Shown here: positions 1-8,680 of the stretch, one piece after another
Layout of the letters: each line of letters begins with the position of its first letter
Position numbering within the stretch: the stretch's first letter is position 1
Assembly (NCBI GenBank): GCA_944326255.1
Contig: CALVDG010000010.1
Coordinates: 1 to 64,000, forward strand
Reading direction: 5' to 3'
Length of the DNA: 64,000 nucleotides
Source of the DNA: an uncultured Bacteroidales bacterium
Lineage (GTDB): Bacteria > Bacteroidota > Bacteroidia > Bacteroidales > UBA932
Notes under the pieces: generated by a model
What the model was told of the DNA's origin: nothing
Seen by the model: only the letters and a program-made list of their open reading frames with translations
The model's database searches: none
Program-made: the position numbers and the translations under genes

Positions 1-1160
1 GGGAAAGGTATGCCGATGCTGCCCTCTTTCTGGAGCTTGACCGGAGTCAGGCAGCAGGCGGTGACGCACTCGGTGGTACCGTAGCCCTCGCGCACCTTGA
101 TGGTGGCCTTGTGGTCGGCGAGGAACTTGTCCATCTTCTTTTTGAGCTCGATGGACAGAGAGTCTCCGCCTGAGAACACGCCCTTGAGGTGGGAGAAGTC
201 GGCCTTCTCCATATTGGGCAGGCGCAGCATAGCCTCGTAGAGAGTCGGCACACCGGCGATGAAGTTGCATTTGTTCTTGGTAATGAGCTTGGAGTAGCTC
301 TTGGGGGTGAAGCGGGGCACGAGGACGCACCTTCCGCCCTTGGCCAGCATCGTGTGGATGCAGACACCGAGGCCGAAGCCGTGGAAGACGGGCATGGCGG
401 CCAGCATCTTGTCCCCGGGACCGAACATCGGGTTGGTGGCGATGACCTGCTCGGCGAGGGCATTGAAGTTGCGGTTGGTGAGCATGATGCCCTTGGTGGT
501 GCCGGTGGTGCCGCCGGAGTAGAGGATGACTGCGGGATCGTCATCGCTGCGCTCTACCTTGTAGTTATAGAAGCAGCATTTGGAGAGCTTCATGAAGTTC
601 TTCCAGGTGATGACCGGGGCATCCTTGGGTATCTTGGCGATCTTGTAGCCTTCGGTGATCATGTAGCCGGCTTTCAGAGGCTGGGCCAGCTCGTCCTTGA
701 TGCGGGCGAGGATGACGTTGACGATACCGGTGTTCTTGCGTATGGCCTCGATCTTGCCGTAGAACTGGTCCAGGGTGATGACGGTGATACTGTTGGACTC
801 GTTGAGGTAGAACTCGATCTCCTTCTCGCTCGAGAGCGGATGCACCATGCTGGCGATACCGCCGATGAGGTTGATGGCGTAGAACATGTAGATGGCCTGG
901 GGGCAGTTGGGCATGGCTATCGTCACGCAGTCGCCCTTGCGGATACCGATGGTCTTCAGAGCCTGGGCACACTGCTCTATCTTCCTGATCATCCTGGCAT
1001 AGGTCGTGGACTTGCCCATGAAGTCAAACGCCACGTAGTTGGGATATCTGGCGGCCACAGAGGCCACCATGTCGAACATCGAGCCCTTGAAGTACTCCAG
1101 ATGTACGGGAACTCCCTCGGTATAAGGATACCACGGAGTCTTAACAGTATTGTCTGCCAT
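1..1160 (-). CDS. Long-chain acyl-CoA synthetase / AMP-binding ligase (3' end cut by window edge)
   Basis: The protein begins MADNTVKTPWYPY at 1160 and stays open to base 3, giving about 386 visible residues of a family usually 550-600 long. The acyl-adenylate P-loop YSGGTTGTTKG is at about residues 213-224 (489-522), followed by the VFHGFGLG and EGYGTTE motifs typical of ANL-superfamily ligases. The family activates a fatty acid with ATP and then transfers it to CoA on the cytoplasmic side of the membrane. The visible end is SIGIPF, just before the usual hinge, so the C-terminal lid domain lies outside the window. The next gene upstream on the same strand encodes a phosphopantetheinyl transferase, 232 nt away. 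Substrate chain length cannot be told. Confidence 0.93.
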   Translation of the reverse strand, partial: MADNTVKTPWYPYTEGVPVHLEYFKGSMFDMVASVAARYPNYVAFDFMGKSTTYARMIRKIEQCAQALKTIGIRKGDCVTIAMPNCPQAIYMFYAINLIGGIASMVHPLSSEKEIEFYLNESNSITVITLDQFYGKIEAIRKNTGIVNVILARIKDELAQPLKAGYMITEGYKIAKIPKDAPVITWKNFMKLSKCCFYNYKVERSDDDPAVILYSGGTTGTTKGIMLTNRNFNALAEQVIATNPMFGPGDKMLAAMPVFHGFGLGVCIHTMLAKGGRCVLVPRFTPKSYSKLITKNKCNFIAGVPTLYEAMLRLPNMEKADFSHLKGVFSGGDSLSIELKKKMDKFLADHKATIKVREGYGTTECVTACCLTPVKLQKEGSIGIPF

Positions 1161-1280
1161 AAATTCGGTTATAGGGTTTATCTTGCGAAGATACAAAATA
1201 ACTTCCAGAAACGAACTGTTGCAGTGATTTTTCCGTCGTATATCTCAGCAATGTGCAGGAGAGGCACCTGCCCGATGAAG

Positions 1281-1310
1281 AACGCTGCCTCCCGGCAATC
1301 CGGGCAGCGG
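1281..1310. other. Imperfect hairpin between two minus-strand genes
   Basis: GCTGC (1284-1288) pairs with GCAGC (1304-1308). CCGG (1292-1295) pairs with CCGG (1300-1303) around a CAAT loop, leaving a 3-nt bulge. It lies in the 232-nt gap between the stop of the phosphopantetheinyl transferase and the acyl-CoA ligase start. There is no U-run on either side, so it is only a possible 3' structure, not a convincing terminator. Confidence 0.35.
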
Positions 1311-1392
1311 ATACAATATATTTACCCTGATGTCCTACTATTTCGGGAATGTGAATGGAACGGAGCAGGTGAGTATGCTGCCACCAGTATGG

Positions 1393-2031
1393 TCAGCCGA
1401 CGAGCCAGACCATAACGTGGCCGTCGAAGACCTCGTAGTTGAGCTCGAAGGTCTCTTCCTCCCCGTCCTTGTGGATGAAAGTGGCTTCCAGCTCGCCTTC
1501 GTCACGGGGGGTGAAGCGCTCCACCTCTATCTGTCTGGCGAAGTCCACACCGCTGCGGGACATGCGCTTGTAGATGGCTTCCTTGGCGCACCAGTAGATG
1601 GCCAGCTGCTGGTTGGTGTTGTGGTCCGAGAGGTCGTCTTTCTCGTCCTCGGAGAGGGCCTTGCGCTCCACTGCGGAGAAATCCCGGCCGAGGCTCTCGA
1701 TGTCTATGCCCACGCTCTCCTCGGGATGGGATATGATGGCTGCGAAACGGGCGCAGTGCGAGATGCTTATCTCCACGGCGCAGTTCTGCAGGTAGGGCTT
1801 GCCGTTGTCGTGGTGACCCAGATACAGTTTCTCGGGAAACATCACGTTGAGCAGGGCCCTCACCGCCAGTTTCTCCTTGCGGCGGGCGGGGCTGCTGATT
1901 ATCTGAAGCTCTTCGAGTTCATCGCTGGGGATAGGGGCGCACAAGCGGCGCAACTCATCTTCGTCCTCGGAGATTTCCCAGACGCAGATCTCCGCACCGT
2001 TTTCTAAATTCTCTCGTTTATATAGACCCAT
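1393..2031 (-). CDS. 4'-phosphopantetheinyl transferase superfamily protein
   Basis: This 212-residue protein carries the superfamily signature: SHC at residues 91-93, VGIDIE at 107-112 and WCAKEAIYK at 147-155, whose Asp and Glu residues bind Mg and CoA. The family moves the phosphopantetheine arm of CoA onto a serine of acyl or peptidyl carrier proteins. Length and layout fit a Sfp/HetI-type enzyme rather than the short AcpS. No carrier protein or synthase gene is next to it, so the target is unknown. The start at 2031 (MGLYKREN) leaves 40 nt to the upstream DUF2156 gene on the same strand. Confidence 0.9.
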   Translation of the reverse strand: MGLYKRENLENGAEICVWEISEDEDELRRLCAPIPSDELEELQIISSPARRKEKLAVRALLNVMFPEKLYLGHHDNGKPYLQNCAVEISISHCARFAAIISHPEESVGIDIESLGRDFSAVERKALSEDEKDDLSDHNTNQQLAIYWCAKEAIYKRMSRSGVDFARQIEVERFTPRDEGELEATFIHKDGEEETFELNYEVFDGHVMVWLVG

Positions 2032-2071
2032 TTCGGATAAATCGGATAAAACAGGTTACAAAGAAAAGCAC

Positions 2072-2995
2072 TTATCCGCGAACTGCCAAATATTTTTCCA
2101 ACATATACGCCGGATGATAGGAGAGCTTGGCCCTGCGCAGTCCCTCGTCTCCGGCATCGTCCTCCCGGTTGACGTACCGCAGACCGGCGGCCTCGTGCTC
2201 CAGGAAGCATCGGTTGATCATCGGATATGCTCCGGTCACGTCTGAAAACGCTTTCTCCACGTGGACGATGAATGTGTCGGAGTTGAGCCGCTCGCCGAGG
2301 GTGTACGCCACGATGCGTCCGCCGGAGCGCAGGATACCGCCTCTGAGCCGCAGCGGTACGAAGTCACGCAGGGCTGTGCGTACGGCGCAGGCCTCCATCC
2401 GCATGGACTCGTTGTGCGAGCAGCCGTTCAGGGCGCACCACTCGTCGGTCATTGCCCTGCACTCCTCCAACTGACGGCGGCAGAGCTCCGGATCACCGTC
2501 GGGACGGATACTCTCGTAGGTCCAGTCCGGGTTCTGCGCCTTGAAGCGGGAGATGAAATTGCGCTTGGGCTGGTATTTCTTCCCGGTGAGGGAGATCATC
2601 TTCTCCGTCTCGTAGAGATAGTCAAAGGACTTGCGTATCTGAGTGAACCGGTATTGTCCCGGAAATGCCGCCTCGATGGTGTCACGGGCATCGGCAATGG
2701 CCCATATTACGGGCTTCCTCCCGATGGAGGCCGCATCTTCCTCCAGAACCCGCAGGACCTCCTGCACATCTCCGCTGCCGGCGGGGAAGATGTAGTTGGC
2801 GCAGCCCTCCTCACCGTCGGAACGTATCAGCAGCCAGTCCTTCCAGCGGGCGATGCGTGTGCCGAACATGCCGGCCCAGATGTACAGCGAGGTGAAGCAA
2901 TATTCGGTGGCCCGGTAGTCGGAAACAGCAAGGAGCGGGTCGGCCCACTCCTTGTCGCTTAACTCTATGTCCTTGAACTGCGGCAGATTACTCAT
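2072..2995 (-). CDS. DUF2156 / LPG-synthase C-terminal-like (GNAT-fold) protein
   Basis: This 307-residue protein has no signal peptide. Features typical of DUF2156 include a YLYETEKMISLTGKKY stretch near residue 128 followed by KRNFISRFK, and a late GERLNSDTFIVHVEKA strand with a conserved Asn-rich segment (INRCFLEHEAAGLRYVNRE). The family resembles the aminoacyl transferase domain of phosphatidylglycerol lysyltransferase (MprF) without its membrane part. It probably transfers an acyl or aminoacyl group, but the substrate is not known. Its ATG (2993-2995) overlaps the end of the S37 peptidase gene by 8 nt, so the two are translationally linked. Confidence 0.85.
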   Translation of the reverse strand: MSNLPQFKDIELSDKEWADPLLAVSDYRATEYCFTSLYIWAGMFGTRIARWKDWLLIRSDGEEGCANYIFPAGSGDVQEVLRVLEEDAASIGRKPVIWAIADARDTIEAAFPGQYRFTQIRKSFDYLYETEKMISLTGKKYQPKRNFISRFKAQNPDWTYESIRPDGDPELCRRQLEECRAMTDEWCALNGCSHNESMRMEACAVRTALRDFVPLRLRGGILRSGGRIVAYTLGERLNSDTFIVHVEKAFSDVTGAYPMINRCFLEHEAAGLRYVNREDDAGDEGLRRAKLSYHPAYMLEKYLAVRG

Positions 2996-4307
2996 ACAAC
3001 CACTGGCTCAGGATAGACTTTATCTCATTCTGGGTAGCTTCGTCAAATGTGGCGATGCGGGCCCGGTGGCTGCCTCCGGGCTGGATATAGAACTTGATGT
3101 TGTCCTTGTGCGGGTCGGAGGGCATCACTGCCGACCAGGGGTCAAACTGTCCGTAGATGAAGAGCATCCTGGCATCGGTGGACAGCAGGAACGCCGATAT
3201 CTTGGCATACAGGTAGTCGCTGAACTCCAGATCCACTCCCTGGGGCAGCATCAGTTTCTGCAGGTAATTCTTGGTGTTCTTGATGCTGAAATACTTCCTG
3301 TACTCCTTGAAAGGCTTCATGTCGTAGCCGTAGTATCCCAGCTCTTTGGCGGCCTGTACGAAGAAAGGAGATGTAGGACTCCAGGTCACAAAGTACTCGG
3401 GAGAGCAGATGGCCATCATATAGTCGAACACTTCCTTGTCGGAGGCATCCTTCCCGGGTATCTGCTCCACGGGATAGCCCCACTGCCAGAAAGCGAAGGA
3501 GAACTCCAGTACTCCGAAGTCGTAGACCTCGTCTGTCGGGACATTGAACTTATAGTCATTGGCTATGCAGACCGAGTCAAATGCCGGCATCAGGCGGTCC
3601 TTGCGCAGCAGCAGCTCTATCTGGAAGTTCTTTATGGCCTCCCTGTCCTCGGGAGTTCCGGCGTAGGTCTCGATGAAGGGCTCGTGCCTGCCGTCGTAGA
3701 GGGCGCGGCAGAGAGGTCCTACATAGGGTACGGAGAAGTCCACGTCATCAGGGTAGTATGTCCTGTATATCATGGTGTTCTGGCCGCCTTTGCTGATACC
3801 TGTAGAGATCCATTTCCCGTCGAGAATGCTCTTGAGAGCGGTCACTACCTCGTGCATGTCGGCGGCGGCGTTGGGAGCGTTCATATAGTCCCAGTTGACA
3901 TCCTCGGGTGCCTCTCCGGGATAGGGCGTGGACTCCAGGAAGTAGCGGTGCTCGACGACTATGTTGTTGGTGTTGAAGATAGTGGATATCTCGTCACGGT
4001 AGGACGGGACGAAAGCGTACTGTGCCCCGTAGCCCTCAGTCACCACGACGGTCGCGCTGTCCGGATGCACGATGCCCACCACGACTCTCTGAGTGAAAGT
4101 GCCCTTTGCGGGATCCTCATGGTCGATGGGCTGCTCGAAGATGACCAGATATTTTTCGGGGAATTTGGTGCTTTCCAGCTCCTGCACGTCCTTGACTGCA
4201 GGCAGCGCGGCGATTCGGTCCGCCACTGACTCCTGTGCCCGGAGCGCATACGCCCCGAAAGCGGACAGGACCAGTGCCAAAGTGGCAAATAATGTAATTC
4301 TGCGCAT
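2988..4307 (-). CDS. Secreted S37-family (PS-10 type) peptidase
   Basis: This 439-residue protein starts with a signal peptide (MRRITLFATLALVLSAFGAYA, then LRAQ). The serine-hydrolase nucleophile elbow GISKGGQ is at 170-176 (Ser172), and the probable Asp389 (FDPWS) and His414 (GGSH) complete an alpha/beta-hydrolase triad. The S37 family, known from Streptomyces tripeptidyl aminopeptidase, removes short N-terminal peptides; members are common in gut Bacteroidales and act in the periplasm or outside the cell. Its start is only 2 nt below the stop of the small protein that ends the DUF3990 cassette, so it may be read from that cassette's promoter. Exact cleavage specificity is unknown. Confidence 0.88.
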   Translation of the reverse strand: MRRITLFATLALVLSAFGAYALRAQESVADRIAALPAVKDVQELESTKFPEKYLVIFEQPIDHEDPAKGTFTQRVVVGIVHPDSATVVVTEGYGAQYAFVPSYRDEISTIFNTNNIVVEHRYFLESTPYPGEAPEDVNWDYMNAPNAAADMHEVVTALKSILDGKWISTGISKGGQNTMIYRTYYPDDVDFSVPYVGPLCRALYDGRHEPFIETYAGTPEDREAIKNFQIELLLRKDRLMPAFDSVCIANDYKFNVPTDEVYDFGVLEFSFAFWQWGYPVEQIPGKDASDKEVFDYMMAICSPEYFVTWSPTSPFFVQAAKELGYYGYDMKPFKEYRKYFSIKNTKNYLQKLMLPQGVDLEFSDYLYAKISAFLLSTDARMLFIYGQFDPWSAVMPSDPHKDNIKFYIQPGGSHRARIATFDEATQNEIKSILSQWLYE

Positions 4308-4309
4308 AA

Positions 4310-4543
4310 TTATTCAAATGATTTAATAGATGCTTTTTGATATTCTCTTTTCAGTAATTCGTAGATGTATGATGGACTTTGGATGTACAGTCCGTTTTCT
4401 TTTTCTTTAACCAATCTGTATGTCTCTGAGTTATAAATGATATTGAGGGCATCAGGTATGCTGAGACTGAAATCCTGTGTCAGGAACAAAGTCAGTTGGT
4501 CAATTATGTGATTGACGATAAAGTCTGTCTGGGCCTGTGTCAT
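4310..4543 (-). CDS. Small DUF3791-like protein (third gene of DUF3990 cassette)
   Basis: This 77-residue protein has no signal peptide. Its core FSLSIPDALNIIY followed by a short helix-rich tail resembles the first gene of the cassette (FSLSVRSAFQYLY), so the two small proteins look like distant paralogues. This is my alignment by eye, not a database match. Its ATG overlaps the DUF3990 stop as ATGA (4540-4543). It ends 2 nt before the S37 peptidase start. Local composition is about 30% G+C by hand count over 4321-4440, against 57% over 3601-3660, which suggests recent acquisition. A partner or antitoxin role is inference. Confidence 0.75.
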   Translation of the reverse strand: MTQAQTDFIVNHIIDQLTLFLTQDFSLSIPDALNIIYNSETYRLVKEKENGLYIQSPSYIYELLKREYQKASIKSFE

Positions 4544-5016
4544 ATTCTATGTAATAGTTTTATTGCACGGTTTGTGCCGAAAAAGTACTGACTGTTCAGT
4601 TGTTTGTATTCCAATTCTCTTGCAAGTTCTTCAAGCGTTATGGTTCCTTCCTCGTATCTTCCCAGCAGATAAGCCACACCGTCATTTGCAATAGGCCCTG
4701 TAACTATGTCATAGTCGTGATGAAAATCCATTTCCCGGTTACGGTTTTTATAGATGAACTCTGCCCATTCTTTGTTTGGTAAATCAAACTTTAGAACCTT
4801 AATTCCATTACCGGTATCGGAGAGTATGTTTTCATCAAATAAAAATTGCATCACAATAGGCTCCCCACCGAATATCCTGGTCTTTTTTGCAGCAAGATTT
4901 CTTGCTTGCTCTTGAATGTCCGTTAAATAGAATCCTTGTCCGAAATCCTTATATGGATTGGATTTACGGATGTCAATTCTGTCAAAATCCATATTTGTGC
5001 CGTGATAGAGAATCAT
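4540..5016 (-). CDS. DUF3990 protein, ADP-ribosyltransferase-like (putative toxin)
   Basis: This 158-residue cytoplasmic protein begins MILYHGTNMDFDRID. The YHGT near the N-terminus, DFGQGFYLTD at about 24-33 and the late NSQYFFGTNRAI fit the H, Y and third-motif arrangement of ADP-ribosyltransferase folds, to which DUF3990 is assigned. Such enzymes move ADP-ribose from NAD to a target, and many small ones act as toxins. The third motif shows Q where many active enzymes have E, so activity is not certain. It lies between two small DUF3791-like genes with ATGA overlaps on both sides (5013-5016 and 4540-4543), the tight layout expected of a toxin-antitoxin unit. The cassette is AT-rich compared with its neighbours. 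Confidence 0.8.
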   Translation of the reverse strand: MILYHGTNMDFDRIDIRKSNPYKDFGQGFYLTDIQEQARNLAAKKTRIFGGEPIVMQFLFDENILSDTGNGIKVLKFDLPNKEWAEFIYKNRNREMDFHHDYDIVTGPIANDGVAYLLGRYEEGTITLEELARELEYKQLNSQYFFGTNRAIKLLHRI

Positions 5017-5231
5017 AGCAGCTGCCCTCCATTTTTATTGCATAGAACGATAAGGTCCTCGACAGCATCGTCAATGGACTGAAGATGCTCGCTGCTGTAG
5101 TATTCATCCAGGAATGCAATGCCGTCGAAGCGGTACAGGTATTGAAATGCAGAACGCACGGACAGACTGAATCTCCGGGCAAACGCTCTGATGCAGGCGT
5201 TGATGTATGGTATTTTATACTTGTCGTTCAT
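5013..5231 (-). CDS. DUF3791-like small protein (first gene of DUF3990 cassette)
   Basis: This 72-residue protein is read from ATG 5231 (MNDKYKIPYINACIRAF). A TTG six codons upstream is also open, but it falls inside the -7 box. FSLSVRSAFQYLY followed by two acidic helices (SIDDAVEDLIVLC) fits DUF3791, a short family found next to DUF3990 genes. It precedes the DUF3990 gene with a 4-nt ATGA overlap, the usual place for an antitoxin. No DNA-binding motif is obvious. The antitoxin role is inferred from position and size only. Confidence 0.75.
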   Translation of the reverse strand: MNDKYKIPYINACIRAFARRFSLSVRSAFQYLYRFDGIAFLDEYYSSEHLQSIDDAVEDLIVLCNKNGGQLL

Positions 5232-5246
5232 CTGCAATAATATGAA

Positions 5247-5254
5247 CAAAGATA
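5247..5254 (-). promoter_or_regulatory. -7 box of the DUF3990 cassette
   Basis: The minus strand reads TATCTTTG, a full match to the Bacteroidota TAnnTTTG box. It ends 15 nt before the ATG at 5231, implying a leader of only about 10 nt. No clear TTG -33 box is visible at the usual distance. Confidence 0.6.
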
Positions 5255-5276
5255 ATGATAAATCCGTCAGAATAGG

Positions 5277-6068
5277 TCATCCCTTTCGGAAAATGCCGTA
5301 GAGGGCTGAGCCGCTGCCGCTCATGGAAGCGTAGACCGCGCCCTCGTCGTAGAGGGACTGCTTGATGCGGGCCAGTTCGGGGTATCTGGCGAAGACGGGA
5401 CGCTCGAAGTCATTGACGATACGGTCCTTCCAATCTTCAACGGGAAGGGTGTCGAGGAGGGTTGAGAGTCCTCGGCCGGTGGGGTCGGGAGTGAGGGATG
5501 CGTAGGCTTCGGCGGTGGAGACATGGATGCCGGGGGCTACGACTTTTATGCGGTATCTCTCCTGAAGCTGTGCTATGGCGGGAGATGTGCAGGGAGTCAG
5601 TATCTCTCCCCGGCCGCTGCCGTACATGGGCCTGCCGTATATGAAGAACGGGCAGTCGCTGCCCAGGCGTGCGGCATATTCTGCAAGACGCTCATCGCTC
5701 AGCCCGAGGTTGAAGAGTCCGTTCAGTCCGCGCAGAGTCCACGCGGCATCGGACGAGCCTCCGCCCATACCTGCGCCTACCGGGATATTCTTGTGGAGGT
5801 ATATTCCTACCGGAGGAAGTCCGAAATCTTTCTGCAGCAGCCTGTACGCCCTGATGCAAAGTTCTTTTTCAATATCTCCCCCGGGCAGATCATAGGCTGT
5901 CCCGAAATGAATCATCGAGACGGAGTCCGCCTCGATGATTTCCAGGATATCCATATGTGTAACTACAGGGTAGAAAAGTGTCTCAATGTCGTGATAGCCG
6001 TCGCTTCTGCGGGCTGTCACCCTCAGTCCGATATTGATCTTAGGCTGCGGATAGAGGACGATGTTCAT
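5277..6068 (-). CDS. ispE: 4-diphosphocytidyl-2-C-methyl-D-erythritol kinase
   Basis: This 263-residue GHMP kinase carries the ATP-binding glycine motif PVGAGMGGGSSDA at 96-108, an N-terminal PQPKINIGLRV segment, and a C-terminal MSGSGSALYG loop. IspE phosphorylates CDP-methylerythritol in the non-mevalonate (MEP) route to isoprenoids. The polyprenyl synthase at 38646 would use products of that route. It starts 4 nt after the stop of the upstream ribonucleotide reductase gene, so the two probably share a transcript. It is slightly shorter than the usual 270-290 residues, but the motifs are intact. Confidence 0.95.
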   Translation of the reverse strand: MNIVLYPQPKINIGLRVTARRSDGYHDIETLFYPVVTHMDILEIIEADSVSMIHFGTAYDLPGGDIEKELCIRAYRLLQKDFGLPPVGIYLHKNIPVGAGMGGGSSDAAWTLRGLNGLFNLGLSDERLAEYAARLGSDCPFFIYGRPMYGSGRGEILTPCTSPAIAQLQERYRIKVVAPGIHVSTAEAYASLTPDPTGRGLSTLLDTLPVEDWKDRIVNDFERPVFARYPELARIKQSLYDEGAVYASMSGSGSALYGIFRKG

Positions 6069-6072
6069 GGCA

Positions 6073-8583
6073 TCAACCGCATTTTCCGTGACCGCAGTCC
6101 TGGCAGATCAGACAGCCCTCCTGGTAGATGAGGTTGGTGGAGCCGCATTTCTCGCACTTCTGTCCGGTCTCGTCCTTCGTGCCGTTGGGGATGTACTGCT
6201 TCAGGGCGCGCTCCACGCCGTTCTTCCAGGTGTTGATGTTCTCGTCGTCGAGGTTGAGGCCCTTGACCAGGTTGAGGATGTCCACTATGGGCATACCGTT
6301 GCGGATGACGCCTGAGATGAGCTTGGCATAGTTCCAGAACTCCTGGCAGAACATGTGGGAGATACCTCCGAGCACTCCGGGATAGCCGTAGCGGTCTGTA
6401 TAGTGGAAGTCGTAACGGCTGGTTCCGTCCTCGAATTTCTCCTTGACGATGCGTCCGGTGGTGATGGCGGCGGGCAGGTTGCGGGAGTCGTCCACCATAC
6501 CGGTGAAGATCTCGTAGGGCTTGCCGTTCTGCTTGCCGACGAAGGCTATCCACTGCTCGTTGCCGTTCTTGAAGCGGATCACGTCGGCTTCAAGGGACTT
6601 GGGTCTCTTCTTGGGCTTGATGACTCCGGCGCCGTCCTTGGCCGATACGAGCACTCCGGTGCGGGAGCCGTCACGGTAGACGGTCACGCCCTTGCAGCCG
6701 GACTCCCAGGCCGTGCGGTACACCTCGGCCACCATCTCCTCCTTGATGTCGTGAGGCAGGTTGACGGTCACGCTTATCGAGTGGTCCACCCATTTCTGGA
6801 GCCTGCCCTGCATCTTCACCTTGGCCACCCAGTCGATGTCGTTGGACGTGGCCTTGTTGTAAGGTGACTTCTTGACCAGTGCGGCGACTTCCTCCTCGCT
6901 CATCTGCTTTACCTGCTCGACATCGTAGCCGTTGACAGCGCACCAGGTGAGGAAATGATGATGGAACACGTAGTACTCCTCGAAGCAGTCTCCGTTCTCG
7001 TCCTTAAAGGCTACCACTGCGTTGAGGTCATTGGGGTTGACCTTGCGGCGTCTCTTGTAGAAAGGCAGGAAGACGGGCTCAATACCGGATGTGGTCTGGG
7101 TCATCAAGGAAGTGGTTCCGGTAGGAGCTATGGTAAGCATGGATATGTTGCGGCGGCCGTAGCGGACCATGTTGTCGTAGAGATCCTCGTCCTCCTTGCG
7201 GATGCGGGCGATCATCGGGTTGTTCTCCTCGCGCCTGGCGTCGAAGATGGGGAATGCTCCTCTCTCCTTGGCCATGTTGACGGATGACGCATAGGCCGCG
7301 AGAGCCAGGGTCTTCTGCACCTTGACGGCAAAGTCGATCGACGCATCTGAGCCGTAGGTCAGCCCGAGAGCAGCCAGCATATCGCCTTCTGCGGTGATAC
7401 CCAGGCCAGTGCGGCGTCCGCCAAGGGATTTCTCGCGTATCTTGAGCCAGAGCTCGTACTCTGTGCGCTTGACATCTTCGTCCTCGGGGTCGCTCTTGAT
7501 CTTTTCCAGGATAGCCTCTATCTTCTCCATCTCCAGGTCGATCAGGTCGTCCATAAGCCTCATGGCCTTGGTCACATGCTCCCTGAACAGGTCGAAGTCA
7601 AACGATGCCTCGCGTGTAAACGGATCCTTGACATAGGAGTATAGGTTCATGGCTATGAGCCTGCATGAGTCATAGGGGCAGAGGGGAATCTCACCGCAGG
7701 GGTTGGTGCTTATGGTCTTGTAGCCCAGGTCTGCATAGCAGTCCGGGATGGACTCGCGGATGACGGTGTCCCAGAAGAGCACTCCGGGCTCGGCGGACTG
7801 CCAGGCGTTGTGGATGATCTTCTTCCACAGGGCGGCGGCGTCAATCTCCTTGGTCACCTTGGGACTGTCCGAGTCGATAGGGTATTTCTGTATATAAGGC
7901 TTGCCGCTGAGGGCGCAGCGCATGAATTCGTCATCAATTCTTACGGATACGTTGGCACCGGTCACCTTGCCTTTCTCGAGCTTGGCGTCGATGAAGTTCT
8001 CGGCATCCGGGTGCTTGATCGATATGGTCAGCATGAGGGCTCCGCGGCGTCCGTCCTGGGCGACCTCGCGGGTGGAGTTGGAATACCTTTCCATAAAAGG
8101 CACGACTCCTGTGGAGGTGAGGGCACTGTTGAGCACCGGACTTCCGGTAGGACGGATGTGCGACAGGTCATGACCCACACCGCCGCGGCGTTTCATCAGC
8201 TGCACCTGCTCCTCGTCTATCTTCATGATACCGCCGTATGAGTCGGCCTCGTGCTTGTTGCCGATGACGAAGCAGTTGGACAGAGAGGCTATCTGGTAGT
8301 TGTTGCCGATACCGGCCATAGGACCTCCCTGGGGTATGACATATCTGAAGTCTTTGAGCAGCTCGTGGATCTCGTCAGCTGACATCGGGTTGGGATATTT
8401 GGACTCAATTCTGGCGAACTCGTTGGCCAGTCTCCAGTGCATCTGCTCCGGGGATGTCTCGTACAGGTTGCCGAAGGAGTCCTTCATGGCGTATTTGTTG
8501 ATCCATACGGAGGCGGCCAGCTCATCTCCGTGGAAATACTCCCTGCTTTCCTTCAATGCTTCGTCGTAAGTATTGGTATTCAT
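6073..8583 (-). CDS. nrdJ: Adenosylcobalamin-dependent (class II) ribonucleotide reductase
   Basis: This 836-residue enzyme makes deoxyribonucleotides using a B12-derived radical. Visible are SNCF with a substrate-site Cys near 104, NPCGEIPL at 294-301 with the thiyl Cys region, APTGTTSLMTQTTSGIEP near 487-503, and a C-terminal zinc-ribbon-like tail (CEKCGS, CLICQDCG, C) over the last 26 residues, as in long NrdJ forms. No separate radical-generating subunit is needed and none is nearby. It starts MNTNTYDEALKESREY at 8583. The 97 nt upstream are too short for a cobalamin riboswitch and I see none. It is followed by ispE at 4 nt. Confidence 0.95.
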   Translation of the reverse strand: MNTNTYDEALKESREYFHGDELAASVWINKYAMKDSFGNLYETSPEQMHWRLANEFARIESKYPNPMSADEIHELLKDFRYVIPQGGPMAGIGNNYQIASLSNCFVIGNKHEADSYGGIMKIDEEQVQLMKRRGGVGHDLSHIRPTGSPVLNSALTSTGVVPFMERYSNSTREVAQDGRRGALMLTISIKHPDAENFIDAKLEKGKVTGANVSVRIDDEFMRCALSGKPYIQKYPIDSDSPKVTKEIDAAALWKKIIHNAWQSAEPGVLFWDTVIRESIPDCYADLGYKTISTNPCGEIPLCPYDSCRLIAMNLYSYVKDPFTREASFDFDLFREHVTKAMRLMDDLIDLEMEKIEAILEKIKSDPEDEDVKRTEYELWLKIREKSLGGRRTGLGITAEGDMLAALGLTYGSDASIDFAVKVQKTLALAAYASSVNMAKERGAFPIFDARREENNPMIARIRKEDEDLYDNMVRYGRRNISMLTIAPTGTTSLMTQTTSGIEPVFLPFYKRRRKVNPNDLNAVVAFKDENGDCFEEYYVFHHHFLTWCAVNGYDVEQVKQMSEEEVAALVKKSPYNKATSNDIDWVAKVKMQGRLQKWVDHSISVTVNLPHDIKEEMVAEVYRTAWESGCKGVTVYRDGSRTGVLVSAKDGAGVIKPKKRPKSLEADVIRFKNGNEQWIAFVGKQNGKPYEIFTGMVDDSRNLPAAITTGRIVKEKFEDGTSRYDFHYTDRYGYPGVLGGISHMFCQEFWNYAKLISGVIRNGMPIVDILNLVKGLNLDDENINTWKNGVERALKQYIPNGTKDETGQKCEKCGSTNLIYQEGCLICQDCGHGKCG

Positions 8584-8680
8584 GCTGTTAGCTATTATTA
8601 TTCAGGTCAAAAAGTTTTGCAAGTTATGACTTAATACGGCTTCGGCAAAGGAAGTTCCGCTAAAGTTATCAACGGAGTTT

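Noticed and set aside
189..1415. 408-residue plus-strand frame
   Set aside because: Antisense to the acyl-CoA ligase with its P-loop. It runs on through the intergenic region with no domain.
2952..4229. 425-residue plus-strand frame
   Set aside because: Antisense to the S37 peptidase, which has a signal peptide and full catalytic triad.
8584..8680. Cobalamin riboswitch upstream of nrdJ
   Set aside because: Only 97 nt separate nrdJ from sufD, too short for the element, and no B12-box-like sequence was seen.
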